From the NCBI GenBank assembly GCA_934096945.1, contig CAKOND010000003.1, forward strand, positions 52,439 through 116,438: 64,000 bases of DNA. The letters are read 5' to 3'. The DNA is from an uncultured Bacilli bacterium. GTDB lineage: Bacteria; Bacillota_I; Bacilli_A; RF39; UBA660. A program made the position numbers and the translations under genes. This document shows, one piece after another, positions 43,375 through 53,242 of this stretch (position 1 is its first letter; every line of letters begins with the position of its first letter). The notes below the pieces were generated by a model. It was not told the origin of the DNA. It saw only the letters and a program-made list of their open reading frames with translations, and did not search any database.

Positions 43375-45387
43375 TTATGCTTTTGGCAAATTATTTAAAA
43401 CTCTTATGGTTTTATCATTATCCCAAATCATGATATTAAGCTTTAATGCATCGCTATATTTGCTGCCTGGTGAACTACCTACAATTACAACATCAGTATT
43501 TTTACTAACTGATTCACTAACTACACCTTTATAGCTTTCTATTATTTCTTTTATTTCTTTTCTGCCATAACCTTCGATTGTACCAGTTATAACAAATCTT
43601 TTGCCAGTAATTAAATCATTTAAACCAAGAGTTTTACCTAAATAAGTCGTATTTATACCTATTTCTTTTAGTTTTTCAATTAGTTCTTTATTATTTTGTA
43701 AATATTCATAAATACTTAGTGCTGTTATATGGCCAATATCACGGATATTTTCTAAATCTTCAATTGTAGCATTCATTAAATTATCCATATTTTCATAAGT
43801 ACTTGCAAGTAATTTAGCTGTCTTACTACCTATTTCTTTGATACCGAGTCCAAATAATAGTCTTTCTAAACTTACATTTTTACTCTTTTCAATATTTTCC
43901 AGCATTTTATTAACACTTTTTTCACCATAACCATCAAACTCTATTATTTCTCTTTTTTTATTACTTAAATTGTATAAATCAGTTATATTTTTAACAAATC
44001 CTAAGTTGTAAAGTTCTTCCACTATTTCATCACCAAGGCCTTCGATGTTCATGGCATCTCGGGAAACAAAATGAATTATACTTTCTATATTTCTTCTTGG
44101 ACAATTAGGATTTACACAATAATAATCTACTTGTCCTTCTCTTTTTTCGATTTTTTCATGACACATCGGGCACTCTGTTATCATTTTAAATTCTTTTTCT
44201 GTGCCATTTCTTCTCTCAAGTTTTGGTTCAACAACTTCCGGTATTACATCTCCAGCTTTTCTAATTGACACAATATCTCCGATTTTTAAGTTTTTCATGT
44301 TTACATAATCTTCATTGTGAAGTGTTGCTCTTCTGATTGTTGAGCCCATGACAATAACTGGTTCCAAAACAGCATTGGGGGTAATTCTACCAGTTCTTCC
44401 AACGGTAAATATTATATCTGTAAGTTTGGTTAAAACCTCTTCAGCTGGAAATTTGTAAGCTATTGCCCACTTTGGATACTTTGCAGTATAGCCTAACTTT
44501 TCTTGAAGGTCTACTCTATTTACTTTTATAACAATACCATCTATTTCATAAGATAAACTTTTTCTTTTATTTGTTGCTTCTTCAATATATTTTAATACTT
44601 CTTCATCATTTTTTACAAGTTTATTAGCAGGATTTACTTTAAAACCTAGACTTTCCATAAACTCTAAAGCTTCAAGATGAGATTTTATACCAAAAGCATC
44701 TGGATTAGGTAAATAATATATAAAGTTATCAAGCTCTCTTTCAGCCGTTACTTTACTATCTAGCTGACGAACACTTCCGGCGGCGGCATTTCTGACATTT
44801 TGAAGTTTAGTTTTTCCTTCAAGCTCACGTTTTTTGTTTATTTTTTCTAGTGTTTCTTTATGCATAAAGATTTCACCACGAACTTCAATATCAACTGGTT
44901 TAGTAAGTTCAAGTGGAATAGCTTTAATAGTTCTAACATTGTGAGTTATGTCTTCACCTACTAAGCCATCACCACGAGTAACTCCACGAACGAGTTTTCC
45001 TTTTTCATATATAAGGGAAACACCTAAACCATCTATTTTATATTCACAAACATATTCAGGACTTACTTCACTTTCTACTCTTTTTAGAAAGTCTGATACT
45101 TCTTCTTCATTAAAGACATCCGCAATACTAAGCATAGGTTTATCTCTTACTACTTTTTGAAACTTATCAATTACTTCACCGCCAACTCTTTTAGTGGGAC
45201 TATTTTTGCTAACAAGTTCTGGATAAAATGCTTCTATTTCTTCAAGTTCTCTGATATATTTATCATATTCTTGGTCAGTAATTGTAGGATTATCTTTTAC
45301 ATAGTAATTATAATTTGCTTCATTTAATATTTTGGTTAATTCTTCAACTCTTTTTTTCGACTTTTCAATATTATTTCCAAAGTTCAC
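43375..45387 (-). CDS. ligA: NAD-dependent DNA ligase
   Basis: LigA seals nicks in replication and repair. About 670 residues: YNYYVKDNPTITDQEYD (NAD-binding Ia domain), the adenylated lysine in EYKIDGLGVSL, GDGLVGEDITHN, a C4 zinc finger (CPMCHEKIEKREGQVDYYC), helix-hairpin-helix repeats, and a C-terminal BRCT domain from about 590. The open frame starts at a TTG at 45408 without SD; a GTG at 45387 lies 11 nt after GGGG and fits the family N-terminus better. It overlaps the upstream nucleotidyltransferase gene by 17 nt. Confidence 0.95.
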   Translation of the reverse strand: MNFGNNIEKSKKRVEELTKILNEANYNYYVKDNPTITDQEYDKYIRELEEIEAFYPELVSKNSPTKRVGGEVIDKFQKVVRDKPMLSIADVFNEEEVSDFLKRVESEVSPEYVCEYKIDGLGVSLIYEKGKLVRGVTRGDGLVGEDITHNVRTIKAIPLELTKPVDIEVRGEIFMHKETLEKINKKRELEGKTKLQNVRNAAAGSVRQLDSKVTAERELDNFIYYLPNPDAFGIKSHLEALEFMESLGFKVNPANKLVKNDEEVLKYIEEATNKRKSLSYEIDGIVIKVNRVDLQEKLGYTAKYPKWAIAYKFPAEEVLTKLTDIIFTVGRTGRITPNAVLEPVIVMGSTIRRATLHNEDYVNMKNLKIGDIVSIRKAGDVIPEVVEPKLERRNGTEKEFKMITECPMCHEKIEKREGQVDYYCVNPNCPRRNIESIIHFVSRDAMNIEGLGDEIVEELYNLGFVKNITDLYNLSNKKREIIEFDGYGEKSVNKMLENIEKSKNVSLERLLFGLGIKEIGSKTAKLLASTYENMDNLMNATIEDLENIRDIGHITALSIYEYLQNNKELIEKLKEIGINTTYLGKTLGLNDLITGKRFVITGTIEGYGRKEIKEIIESYKGVVSESVSKNTDVVIVGSSPGSKYSDALKLNIMIWDNDKTIRVLNNLPKA

Positions 45388-46258
45388 TTGGATAGTCGCC
45401 CCTTTCAATTAAGCTGTTTATGTGATTTTTAACTGTTTCTAAATCTTCCTTATAAGTCATACCAATCCATTTACTTGGTGATACTTTAGATTTTAATACT
45501 ATTAAATTTTCATCTAAGCATTTCTTTAGAATTTCTGGAAGTAAAAACTCATTAGTTAAAGTTACTTCACCATGAATAAATAAATTAAATTCTTTTTCTA
45601 GTATGTTTAAAAATTCTTTTCTTAAACCGAAGAAATTAACCGCTACTGGTGTGTCATTTGTTATTTCAAATACTTCTCCAGTTTGAAGTGATTTTGCCAT
45701 TATTTTACCATTTTCTTCACCAATTTCACTTTCAATAATTGATTTTATGGTTTCATTTTCTTCATTTACTACCCCACGTTTAACTTTACCATATTTGCTA
45801 GCTGTTACTCCATAAGGATAATTTACACTTACATATTCTGTTTCATTTTCATCTAGAAAATCTCCTGCAATTTTAAATGAATCTTTTCCATAAAAATCGT
45901 CAGAATTGATAATAACAAAATCCCCATCAATTAAATCTTTGGCACAATAAAGGGCATGACCTGTACCTAGCATTTTAGTTCTTTCACTTGAAATATTTAC
46001 ATCAGATGGTACATACTCAAGTTCTTGAAAAGCAAGCTTTATATCAATACCATTATATTTATTAATAATATGAGTTTTAAAATATTCTTCATTTTCTTTT
46101 CTAATTATAAATATTACTTTAGAAAATCCTGCTCTTTTTGCATCATATACTGAATAATCTGCGATGATTTCTCCGCTTGGTCCAACAGGTTCTATTTGTT
46201 TTAAACCTCCAAATCTACTTCCCATTCCAGCAGCCATAATTACTAGTGTTTTTTTCAT
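45371..46258 (-). CDS. sugar-phosphate nucleotidyltransferase-like protein
   Basis: The 295-residue protein starts KKTLVIMAAGMGSRFGGLKQ, the NTP-binding loop of the NTP_transferase family, with the metal-binding SDDFYG aspartate near 118. Sugar and nucleotide specificities are not evident; the C-terminus lacks the left-handed beta-helix of GlmU/RmlA-type enzymes. It sits between pcrA (ATGA overlap) and ligA. A link to surface-polymer precursors is likely but inferred. Confidence 0.85.
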   Translation of the reverse strand: MKKTLVIMAAGMGSRFGGLKQIEPVGPSGEIIADYSVYDAKRAGFSKVIFIIRKENEEYFKTHIINKYNGIDIKLAFQELEYVPSDVNISSERTKMLGTGHALYCAKDLIDGDFVIINSDDFYGKDSFKIAGDFLDENETEYVSVNYPYGVTASKYGKVKRGVVNEENETIKSIIESEIGEENGKIMAKSLQTGEVFEITNDTPVAVNFFGLRKEFLNILEKEFNLFIHGEVTLTNEFLLPEILKKCLDENLIVLKSKVSPSKWIGMTYKEDLETVKNHINSLIERGDYPSELWK

Positions 46259-48342
46259 TTTACATTCCTCCTTAAACCTTGATAATTATTTAAAAACTTC
46301 TTTATACCAAATCTTTTGTCAAAAGCAACTGTTACAAATCTTTCATCATTATCTATAACAACACCTTTGCCAAATGATGCATGTATAACAATTTCTCCAT
46401 GTTTGTAATCAATTCTATCTCCTTCATAAAAGTTTGTTTTATTAAATGCTTTATTTTCTGTTTTACTTTCTTCTTTTTCTATTAAATTATTATCTATTTC
46501 CGCGATAAATCTTGATGGTGGGTTCATATTGGTATTACCAAATAACATTCTTCTTTTAGCATTAGTAATATAAAGTCTTTCTTTAGCTCTAGTTATACCA
46601 ACATAACAAAGTCTTCTTTCTTCTTCAAGTTCACTTGCTTCATTTAAACTCATTGAATGTGGCATTATGCCTTCTTCCATACCAATTAAAAATACTACTT
46701 TAAATTCAAGTCCTTTAGCGGCATGCATTGTCATAAGTGTTACGGCATTATCAAGAGTTTGATGTTCTGAAGAGTCTGCCACAATGCTTATGTCTTCCAA
46801 AAAATCTTCAAGATTTACTGTACCTGTTTCTTTTTGATAATTTTCTGTAATACTTTTAAATTCCATTAAGTTTTCAAGCCTTATATCAGCTTCCAAAGTA
46901 TGTTCTTTTTCAAGTTCTTCCTTCATGCCAGATTTTTCTAGCACAACATCAATTAATTCTGTTAAGTCCAAATCTTTGGCATCTTCAGTAAGTTCTAAAA
47001 TTAATTTTTTAAATTCAACTTCTTTTGGTTTTGATAAACACTTAAACATACATTCATTATTTTCACGTGCTAAACTTCTTAAATTATTAATAGATGTATC
47101 CCCGATACCTCTTTTTGGGACATTTATTACTCTTTCTAAAGAAACATCATCTTGATGATTAGAAATAAGTCTTAAATAACAAAGCAAATCTTTAATTTCT
47201 TTTCTCTTGTAGAAATAATAACTACCCACTACTTTGTATGGCCAATTTACCTTTAATATCGCATCTTCTACATTCCTTGATTGAGCATTAGTTCTGTAAA
47301 GGATGGCAAAATCATTATAATCATATCCTTCGTCAAGTAGTTTTTTTATCTCATCTACGACAAGTTTTACTTCGTCTTTTTCGTCATTTCCTCTAAAATA
47401 CTTAATTTTAACTCCATCACCAAAAGTACTATATAAATTTACTTCTTTTCTTTCAACATTATTTTTTATAACACTATTGGCAGCATTTAAAATAGTATTG
47501 GTACTTCGATAATTTTGATTTAAAGTAATAGTTTTGCTATCTGGATAATCTTTTTCAAAATTAAGGATATTTTTATAATTTGACCATCTAAAACCATATA
47601 TACTTTGGTTAACATCTCCTACTACAAAAAGGTTACGATATTTACTTGCAAGTAATTTAACTAATTTGTATTGTACTTCATTTGTATCTTGGTATTCATC
47701 TATTAAAATATATCTATACTTTTCTTGATATTTATCTAATATATCATCATTATTCATAAATAATTCAACTGGTTTTTTTAATAAATCGTCAAAATCTACA
47801 GCATTATTTCTCTTTAATATTTTTTCATATTCACGATATACTTTAACTGCTACCTTTTCTGGAGGACTATTTAAGTATTTATCAATTTCACTATCACTTA
47901 ACATCTCATTTTTAATAAAACTTATTTTATTTCTTATATAACTTACACTATATTCTTTCGTACTTATATCAAGTTCTTTCATTATCTTTTTTATAATACT
48001 TGCTACATCATCACTATCTATAATTGTAAAATTACTTGTAAGTCCTAATTTTTCTGTATTTTCTCTGATAACCCTAAGTCCAAAAGAATGAAATGTACCC
48101 ACAAAAGCATAGTTGTTTTCAACCATGTTACTTATTCTATCACGCATTTCTTTTGCTGCTTTATTTGTAAATGTAATTGCTAAAATATTTCCAGAGTATA
48201 TGCCATCATTTATCATATTTGCTATTCTAGTTGTTAAAACTTTTGTCTTTCCTGAACCAGCTCCAGCAAGAACAAGACAAGGTCCTTCTTTATGTAAAAC
48301 TGCTTCTTTTTGTTCTTTATTTAAATTTTCTAATATATTCAT
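46255..48342 (-). CDS. pcrA: ATP-dependent DNA helicase PcrA/UvrD
   Basis: An SF1A 3'-5' helicase, 695 residues. Q-motif NKEQKEAVLHKEGP, Walker A LAGAGSGKTKVLTTR, motif Ia ITFTNKAAKEMRDR, motif II DEYQDTNEVQY, motif III VGDVNQSIYGFRWS, motif IV LNQNYRST, motif V TLMTMHAAKGLEF, motif VI VGITRAKERLYI. The C-terminal ~60 residues form the RNA-polymerase-binding Tudor-like region. Followed by the nucleotidyltransferase and ligA; pcrA-ligA is a conserved Bacillota pairing. Confidence 0.97.
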   Translation of the reverse strand: MNILENLNKEQKEAVLHKEGPCLVLAGAGSGKTKVLTTRIANMINDGIYSGNILAITFTNKAAKEMRDRISNMVENNYAFVGTFHSFGLRVIRENTEKLGLTSNFTIIDSDDVASIIKKIMKELDISTKEYSVSYIRNKISFIKNEMLSDSEIDKYLNSPPEKVAVKVYREYEKILKRNNAVDFDDLLKKPVELFMNNDDILDKYQEKYRYILIDEYQDTNEVQYKLVKLLASKYRNLFVVGDVNQSIYGFRWSNYKNILNFEKDYPDSKTITLNQNYRSTNTILNAANSVIKNNVERKEVNLYSTFGDGVKIKYFRGNDEKDEVKLVVDEIKKLLDEGYDYNDFAILYRTNAQSRNVEDAILKVNWPYKVVGSYYFYKRKEIKDLLCYLRLISNHQDDVSLERVINVPKRGIGDTSINNLRSLARENNECMFKCLSKPKEVEFKKLILELTEDAKDLDLTELIDVVLEKSGMKEELEKEHTLEADIRLENLMEFKSITENYQKETGTVNLEDFLEDISIVADSSEHQTLDNAVTLMTMHAAKGLEFKVVFLIGMEEGIMPHSMSLNEASELEEERRLCYVGITRAKERLYITNAKRRMLFGNTNMNPPSRFIAEIDNNLIEKEESKTENKAFNKTNFYEGDRIDYKHGEIVIHASFGKGVVIDNDERFVTVAFDKRFGIKKFLNNYQGLRRNVK

Positions 48343-48388
48343 AATAATACCTCTTATATAAAGATTATATCATTTATTAGATTATATT

Positions 48389-48425
48389 AAAAGAAAAAAG
48401 AAAGTAATTTTTTTATACTTTCTTT
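48389..48425 (-). terminator. terminator of the cohesin-dockerin operon
   Basis: AAAGAAAGTA pairs with TACTTTCTTT around a 9-nt loop, then TTTCTTTT. Confidence 0.82.
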
Positions 48426-48438
48426 AAAGTCCACTTAA

Positions 48439-49392
48439 TTATTTATCTTTGACTTTTTTATAAATGGTTACCGATGCTATGATTACAACTAATACACCAA
48501 GCGATATACCAATATATTTTATAATGTTATTATTTTTATCTGCTATGTTGTCCTTTTCTATTTTAGTTTCATACTCTCTATATATATTTAAAGTATAAGT
48601 TCTTTGTGTACCGTCTTCTGCTGTAACATTTATTTTAATTGTGTTATTACCAATATTTAAGTTAAATCTTCCATCACCTTCAACTTTAGCTTTTTCATCT
48701 TCAGTCTTCGCACTTATTAAAATATTTTTAACGTTATTTTTAACTACAACATCATATATTAATTTATCTTTAGAAAAGCTTATGCTACCTGAACTAATGG
48801 TAATTAACTCTAAATAGTTGTTGGTACTTTTTTCTTCTTTTTTACTATTATTTGGTTTGGATGCATTGTTACCTTTGCTGGTATTATTGTTATTATTTCT
48901 ATTACTACTGTTATTATTATTATTATTATTATTGCTATTATTGTTTGCAAAGGTAATTATCTTTTTTACATCATTTAATTTAATATCTTTATCACCATCT
49001 GTTGCTGTTAAATTAACTAAACTTACTGTTGTACTTTCACTATTTTCTAAATTTTTATTTTTAAACTTTAAAGTTAAAATATTTGAGCTATCTTTTACAC
49101 CAGTTTCTTTATATAGAACTAAATTCTTACCACTTGTTAAATCAAAACCATTTGAGGCTTCAGCTGATAGTAATTCAAGTTTTTCCTTGTTATATTCTAA
49201 AGTAGCAACCAAACCACATAAACCTTCACAAGAACCATTAAAATCAGTTAATTTATTTATTTTTAGGTTAAGAGTTATTTCATTTGGCAAATTTGTATCT
49301 TCTTCTAAAGATAAATCTACACTAGTTGCCTTAACACTAAAAGATAATATTGATATAATTACTATAAATAATTTTAAAAATTTCTTAATCAT
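48439..49392 (-). CDS. membrane-anchored protein with cohesin-like and cadherin-like beta-sandwich domains
   Basis: The 317-residue protein has a signal peptide (about 1-22), a cohesin-like domain (about 24-148; EITLNLKINKLTDF, CGLVATLEYNKEKLELLSAE, SNILTLKFKNKNL), an Asn-rich linker (about 150-190), a cadherin-like beta-sandwich repeat (about 195-275; ending NIGNNTIKINVTAEDGTQRT and YTLNIYRE) and a C-terminal membrane helix with basic tail (about 292-317). A short CEGLCG pair may form a disulfide. It shares ATGA with the dockerin gene. Cohesins bind dockerins, so the two products may bind each other. Confidence 0.77.
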   Translation of the reverse strand: MIKKFLKLFIVIISILSFSVKATSVDLSLEEDTNLPNEITLNLKINKLTDFNGSCEGLCGLVATLEYNKEKLELLSAEASNGFDLTSGKNLVLYKETGVKDSSNILTLKFKNKNLENSESTTVSLVNLTATDGDKDIKLNDVKKIITFANNNSNNNNNNNNSSNRNNNNNTSKGNNASKPNNSKKEEKSTNNYLELITISSGSISFSKDKLIYDVVVKNNVKNILISAKTEDEKAKVEGDGRFNLNIGNNTIKINVTAEDGTQRTYTLNIYREYETKIEKDNIADKNNNIIKYIGISLGVLVVIIASVTIYKKVKDK

Positions 49393-51785
49393 TCTATCAC
49401 CTCATCATTAGCAATACTTTGACCCACTTTAACTAAATCAGTTATACCAATATTCTCTTCGTTAGTTAACATGGCTGCCATTTCATACACACCATCTAAT
49501 TTTTTTATTTGGGCTAAATGACGCTTTATATTAACTAAATCAGTTATAGAAATATTGCCATCACCTGATACATCGCCCTTTACAACTATATCTAGGTCTA
49601 CTAGAGCATTGTCATTAACATCACTAATACGAGCAATCATACCTGTTCCAATATAATCTTTTTCTTCATATTTTCCAGTTTTATCAAATATTTTAATTTT
49701 ACTATTATCATTTAATTTTAAATTTTCTGTAAAATCTTTGATATAAGTTTTACCTTTGATGTCTTTAATTAAGTCATTGGCATTATCAATACTATAATTT
49801 TTATTTTCTTTGAAAAAATCTTTAGAATCTACAAATGTGACATCGAATCCACCTTGAACTGGTCCAACTTCATTATCAATATAAGCGTAGAAAGATGCTG
49901 ATATTATGTCACTTGTAATTTTTTTACTTATATTAATATAAGCTGTTCCATCATTCAAATCTTTTCCTTTAAAAGTATAAACAGCTGGATAATTTTCTTC
50001 ATTTTGGTCTTTATAGAAAAAGCTCATATCAAAATTAATTTCATATTCCTCTTCATCAACAAATCCTACCCCGCTTATAGCTAACTTCATTGGAAAATTT
50101 CTTGTTGCTATATATGAATAATCATCCATTTTTAAATATAAATCTTTATTATTTGTATTTGTAAGTGATACATTTGCAAATGTTGGATAATCTACAAGTT
50201 CAATAATTGGTGAACTAAAATAGATAATTTCACCATTATAGGAAACTTCTAGCCTGTATGTTGGCATAGCATAATTTTCTTCATTTGCAACTGCATACAT
50301 TAAGCCTCGTTCATTTAATATCTTCCCGGAAATTTTACCAGAATCTAATTCTTTAAAATTATTAAATTCAGCTTTATTATTTGCTGTTCCATAACTGAAT
50401 TTATAATCATATGTTAAATTATTCTCAAAATTATTACCTAAATATCTTAAATATATTTTTGAGTATTTTTGAAAAACATTATTATTAGTTTCGGCAAAAC
50501 CTGCATTAAAGTAAAGTCCTCCATCACCTTTAAAGATTGATAAATTTTTCTTGCCATTTTCAAAAAATATCTCTGAATTAATTGTTTGATACTTTGATGA
50601 ATGACTATACATATATTTTAATTTTGAGGTTATATAATCTATATTTGTTATGACATTAAACAAATCTTTTTCTTCATCCATAGTTTTAATTTCATCAGAT
50701 ACAAAGTCAGCAAGTATCATTTTATATCCTTCATTTAGTTTTAATCCATTTACGGTTATAGTATCGTTATATAAAACTTTATTATCTTTTAAAATTGAAA
50801 AACTTACTTCATAATCTTTATCAAGATAGTTTTTTCCTTTTATATTTAAATATAGCGAATCGTTAATATTGTGAAATTGTTTACTTACTATATAGATGTT
50901 TTGAAAGTTTTCATTAAAATCTTTTAATGATTTAATTAGTTCATTTGTATAATTTGTATAACCTAGACTTATATCATAATCAGTTATGTTATCTACATCA
51001 GTAAATTCTATGTTAAATGGACAATAGCCTTCACAACGTCTTATGACATTTAATGGTTCTATCAAAAAATCAAATTTAATAATTGGAGTGAACCCATAAT
51101 AGTATTCAAGGTTTTTTAAAGGTACATTTAATACTAATCCATCATTTAGCATTTCCCCAGAAATATATTCATAATTTCCGTCCATACTATTACCAAGTGG
51201 ATACAATGAATCATTTACGAAACCTGTGCCTTTAAGATAAAATAAAACATCTTGTTTTTTGTTTATATGATAGCTTTGCATGAAGCTTTCGTCAGGAATT
51301 ACTTCTTTTCCACCTTGAACTATTTTTTCAAGGTATAGTTTAGCATTAGATAAATTATACTTTTCATGTAAAGTGTTTTCTAAATTAATAGTTTTACTAT
51401 CAAGTAATTCTTTTGTTGTGGCATCATATAAATTAATTGTTGTTTTAGAGTATTTGCTGTTTAAAGAAAATCTACTTACATAAGATATAAAAGTGTCACT
51501 AAGTTCATAACTACTAACTCCAAAAGATGATGATGAACCATTTTCATTTTTTTCTTCGATCATATAACTAGTTTTTTCTTTAGCATTTTTTATAGTGTAC
51601 TTGATTTCAATATATGAAGTTTTAGTTATTTTATAAATGCCATCAACTAATTCTTGCTCCTTTCCATCTTGAAAAACATTTTCAATTTCTATTGTTTCTT
51701 TAGTCGTATTTGCTAGGGCTGATTCCCAAACAAATAGTGTTAGAAACATAATAAGTAGCATGATATTTTTAATTACTTTTTTCAT
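49389..51785 (-). CDS. large secreted protein with C-terminal dockerin-type repeats
   Basis: The 798-residue protein has a signal peptide (to about 25), a long series of beta-rich regions without a family I recognise (CEGYCPFNIEF near 255 mirrors the CEGLCG of its partner) and a C-terminal type I dockerin: GDVSGDGNISITDLVNIKRH, a calcium-loop duplicate, then NIGITDLVKVGQSIANDEVI. The second loop is degenerate. No catalytic motif is seen. The ATG at 51785 has AAGGAG 9 nt upstream; the in-frame TTG at 51794 abuts the SD. Confidence 0.8.
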   Translation of the reverse strand: MKKVIKNIMLLIMFLTLFVWESALANTTKETIEIENVFQDGKEQELVDGIYKITKTSYIEIKYTIKNAKEKTSYMIEEKNENGSSSSFGVSSYELSDTFISYVSRFSLNSKYSKTTINLYDATTKELLDSKTINLENTLHEKYNLSNAKLYLEKIVQGGKEVIPDESFMQSYHINKKQDVLFYLKGTGFVNDSLYPLGNSMDGNYEYISGEMLNDGLVLNVPLKNLEYYYGFTPIIKFDFLIEPLNVIRRCEGYCPFNIEFTDVDNITDYDISLGYTNYTNELIKSLKDFNENFQNIYIVSKQFHNINDSLYLNIKGKNYLDKDYEVSFSILKDNKVLYNDTITVNGLKLNEGYKMILADFVSDEIKTMDEEKDLFNVITNIDYITSKLKYMYSHSSKYQTINSEIFFENGKKNLSIFKGDGGLYFNAGFAETNNNVFQKYSKIYLRYLGNNFENNLTYDYKFSYGTANNKAEFNNFKELDSGKISGKILNERGLMYAVANEENYAMPTYRLEVSYNGEIIYFSSPIIELVDYPTFANVSLTNTNNKDLYLKMDDYSYIATRNFPMKLAISGVGFVDEEEYEINFDMSFFYKDQNEENYPAVYTFKGKDLNDGTAYINISKKITSDIISASFYAYIDNEVGPVQGGFDVTFVDSKDFFKENKNYSIDNANDLIKDIKGKTYIKDFTENLKLNDNSKIKIFDKTGKYEEKDYIGTGMIARISDVNDNALVDLDIVVKGDVSGDGNISITDLVNIKRHLAQIKKLDGVYEMAAMLTNEENIGITDLVKVGQSIANDEVIE

Positions 51786-52108
51786 TTTTACCAACTCCTT
51801 ACTACTACTTGATATAATTGTAACAAATTTCTAGTGAAAAGTCATTAGTTGTTAATTAATTTTTAAAAATTTTAAAAAAATCTATAACAAATAATATATT
51901 TATTTTTATTATAAAATCTTTTTTAAGATAATGAATTTTAATAAATTGTTTGGTTTAAATGTTACAATTTCAATTACATAATATTTTTTTGTAGTTAAAA
52001 GAAGAATCTTTTTTCTTTTAGTTTTTGTACCTTTTTTTCAGATAACTTTTTAATATTATATATTAAATCCATGTCACATTTTTTCAATGTAAAGTTTTTA
52101 CTTATTAA
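51786..52108. other. AT-rich intergenic region, promoter side of the dockerin operon
   Basis: No gene. On the minus strand a TACAAT about 40 nt before the ATG (within TTTGTTACAATTATATC, as upstream of the lipoprotein gene at 19361) may be the -10 box, with a weak TGACTT 16 bp upstream. The remainder is over 80% A+T, with a possible weak hairpin AAAAGAA/TTCTTTT near 52010. Confidence 0.5.
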
Positions 52109-52642
52109 TTATTTTAATATACCATAACCAAATTTAAATTCATCAAAAAACAAAAAATTATGTAAAGGATAGAAAGTAAGAATAATAAATAAGATTATGC
52201 CAAGGCCAATAATTATTACTGGTAATATATTGATATTTAGCTCTTTACTTTGAAGGATTTTAAAACTAAGAAATTCCATAAAAATATAAACAATAAGCAT
52301 TAAACTTATGGAAATAAACATTGATTCACCTAATAATTTAAATATTGGAATAAAAATAATTAAGTACACTAATACTCCGAGTAATGATTTAACCATCGTA
52401 CTTATGTAAAAATTATTTACCCCTAATTTTGCTTTATGATATAAAATAAATTCAAGAATAGATGAAAGAAGTAAACAGTAATAAATTATTTTCATGTGTT
52501 CCCAGATACTTTCATTTACTGGAAAAAATAAAGCAAAAAAATTATTGGGTAATAAATCATACATAAAATGCCATATAAAAGATAGCAAAAAAAGAAAAAC
52601 AACATTAATAATTTTTATTTTCTTTATAGTCATAATATTCAC
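52109..52642 (-). CDS. DUF6512-like membrane protein
   Basis: The 177-residue protein has six membrane helices. The segment ALFFPVNESIWEHMKIIYY after the first helix is the signature I know from DUF6512 proteins. C-terminal FDEFKFGYGI is also typical. Function unknown. The ATG at 52633 could also serve; GGTGAAT lies a few nt before the ATGs. It stands alone, downstream of scpB. Confidence 0.7.
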   Translation of the reverse strand: MNIMTIKKIKIINVVFLFLLSFIWHFMYDLLPNNFFALFFPVNESIWEHMKIIYYCLLLSSILEFILYHKAKLGVNNFYISTMVKSLLGVLVYLIIFIPIFKLLGESMFISISLMLIVYIFMEFLSFKILQSKELNINILPVIIIGLGIILFIILTFYPLHNFLFFDEFKFGYGILK

Positions 52643-52678
52643 CTAATAAATAGTATGAGCTATACATATAAAAATATG

Positions 52679-53242
52679 TTATTTTTCTTCTTTATATATT
52701 GATGTAAATAGTTCTTCTTCAGTTTCTTCTTTAGTTTCACTAATTGGCAAATCTGGTAAATCACTAATTGTTGCAAGGCCAAAATAGTCTAAAAATTCAC
52801 TTGTCGTACGATATAAATTTGGCTTACCTGGTAAATTACTTTTTCCGCTTATTTTAACTAAGTCTTTAGCCATTAATTTTCTAATCATATTAATACTTGC
52901 AATACCCCTTAGTTCATCTATTTCTGCTCTAGTTATGGGTTGATTATATGCAATTATTGCAAGTGTTTCTAAAGCTGCACTTGATAAGGTATTTGTTCCT
53001 CTCGTAGTTATTAATTTTTGATAATATTCCTTATGCTCTTTTTTAGTGGTTAATTTAAAGGCATCACCAATAAAACTTATTCTAATCCCTCGATTTTCTT
53101 TGTTATATTCTTCTTGTAATTTTTTTAACAGCTCTTGAGTTTCTTTTTTATTTATATTTAAAACTTCTGATGCATTGTCTAAGGTTATTCCTTCATCACC
53201 TACTACAAAAAGAAGACCTTCTAATATTGCTTCCTTTTTCAT
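52679..53242 (-). CDS. scpB: segregation and condensation protein B
   Basis: ScpB joins ScpA and SMC in the bacterial condensin. The 187-residue protein has two winged-helix domains: AILEGLLFVVGDEGITLDNA at the start and SSAALETLAIIAYNQPITRA with EIDELRGI in the second, then GKPNLYRTTSEFLDYFGL. It shares ATGA with scpA. Confidence 0.96.
   Translation of the reverse strand: MKKEAILEGLLFVVGDEGITLDNASEVLNINKKETQELLKKLQEEYNKENRGIRISFIGDAFKLTTKKEHKEYYQKLITTRGTNTLSSAALETLAIIAYNQPITRAEIDELRGIASINMIRKLMAKDLVKISGKSNLPGKPNLYRTTSEFLDYFGLATISDLPDLPISETKEETEEELFTSIYKEEK

Noticed and set aside
48890..48950. Variable-number repeat in the Asn-rich linker
   Set aside because: The run of AAT/AAC codons is irregular; there is nothing to show length variation from a single sequence.
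48818..49411. Long plus-strand reading frame opposite the cohesin gene
   Set aside because: It is the shadow of the Asn-rich linker (poly-Leu on the other strand). The minus-strand gene has signal peptide, domains and SD.
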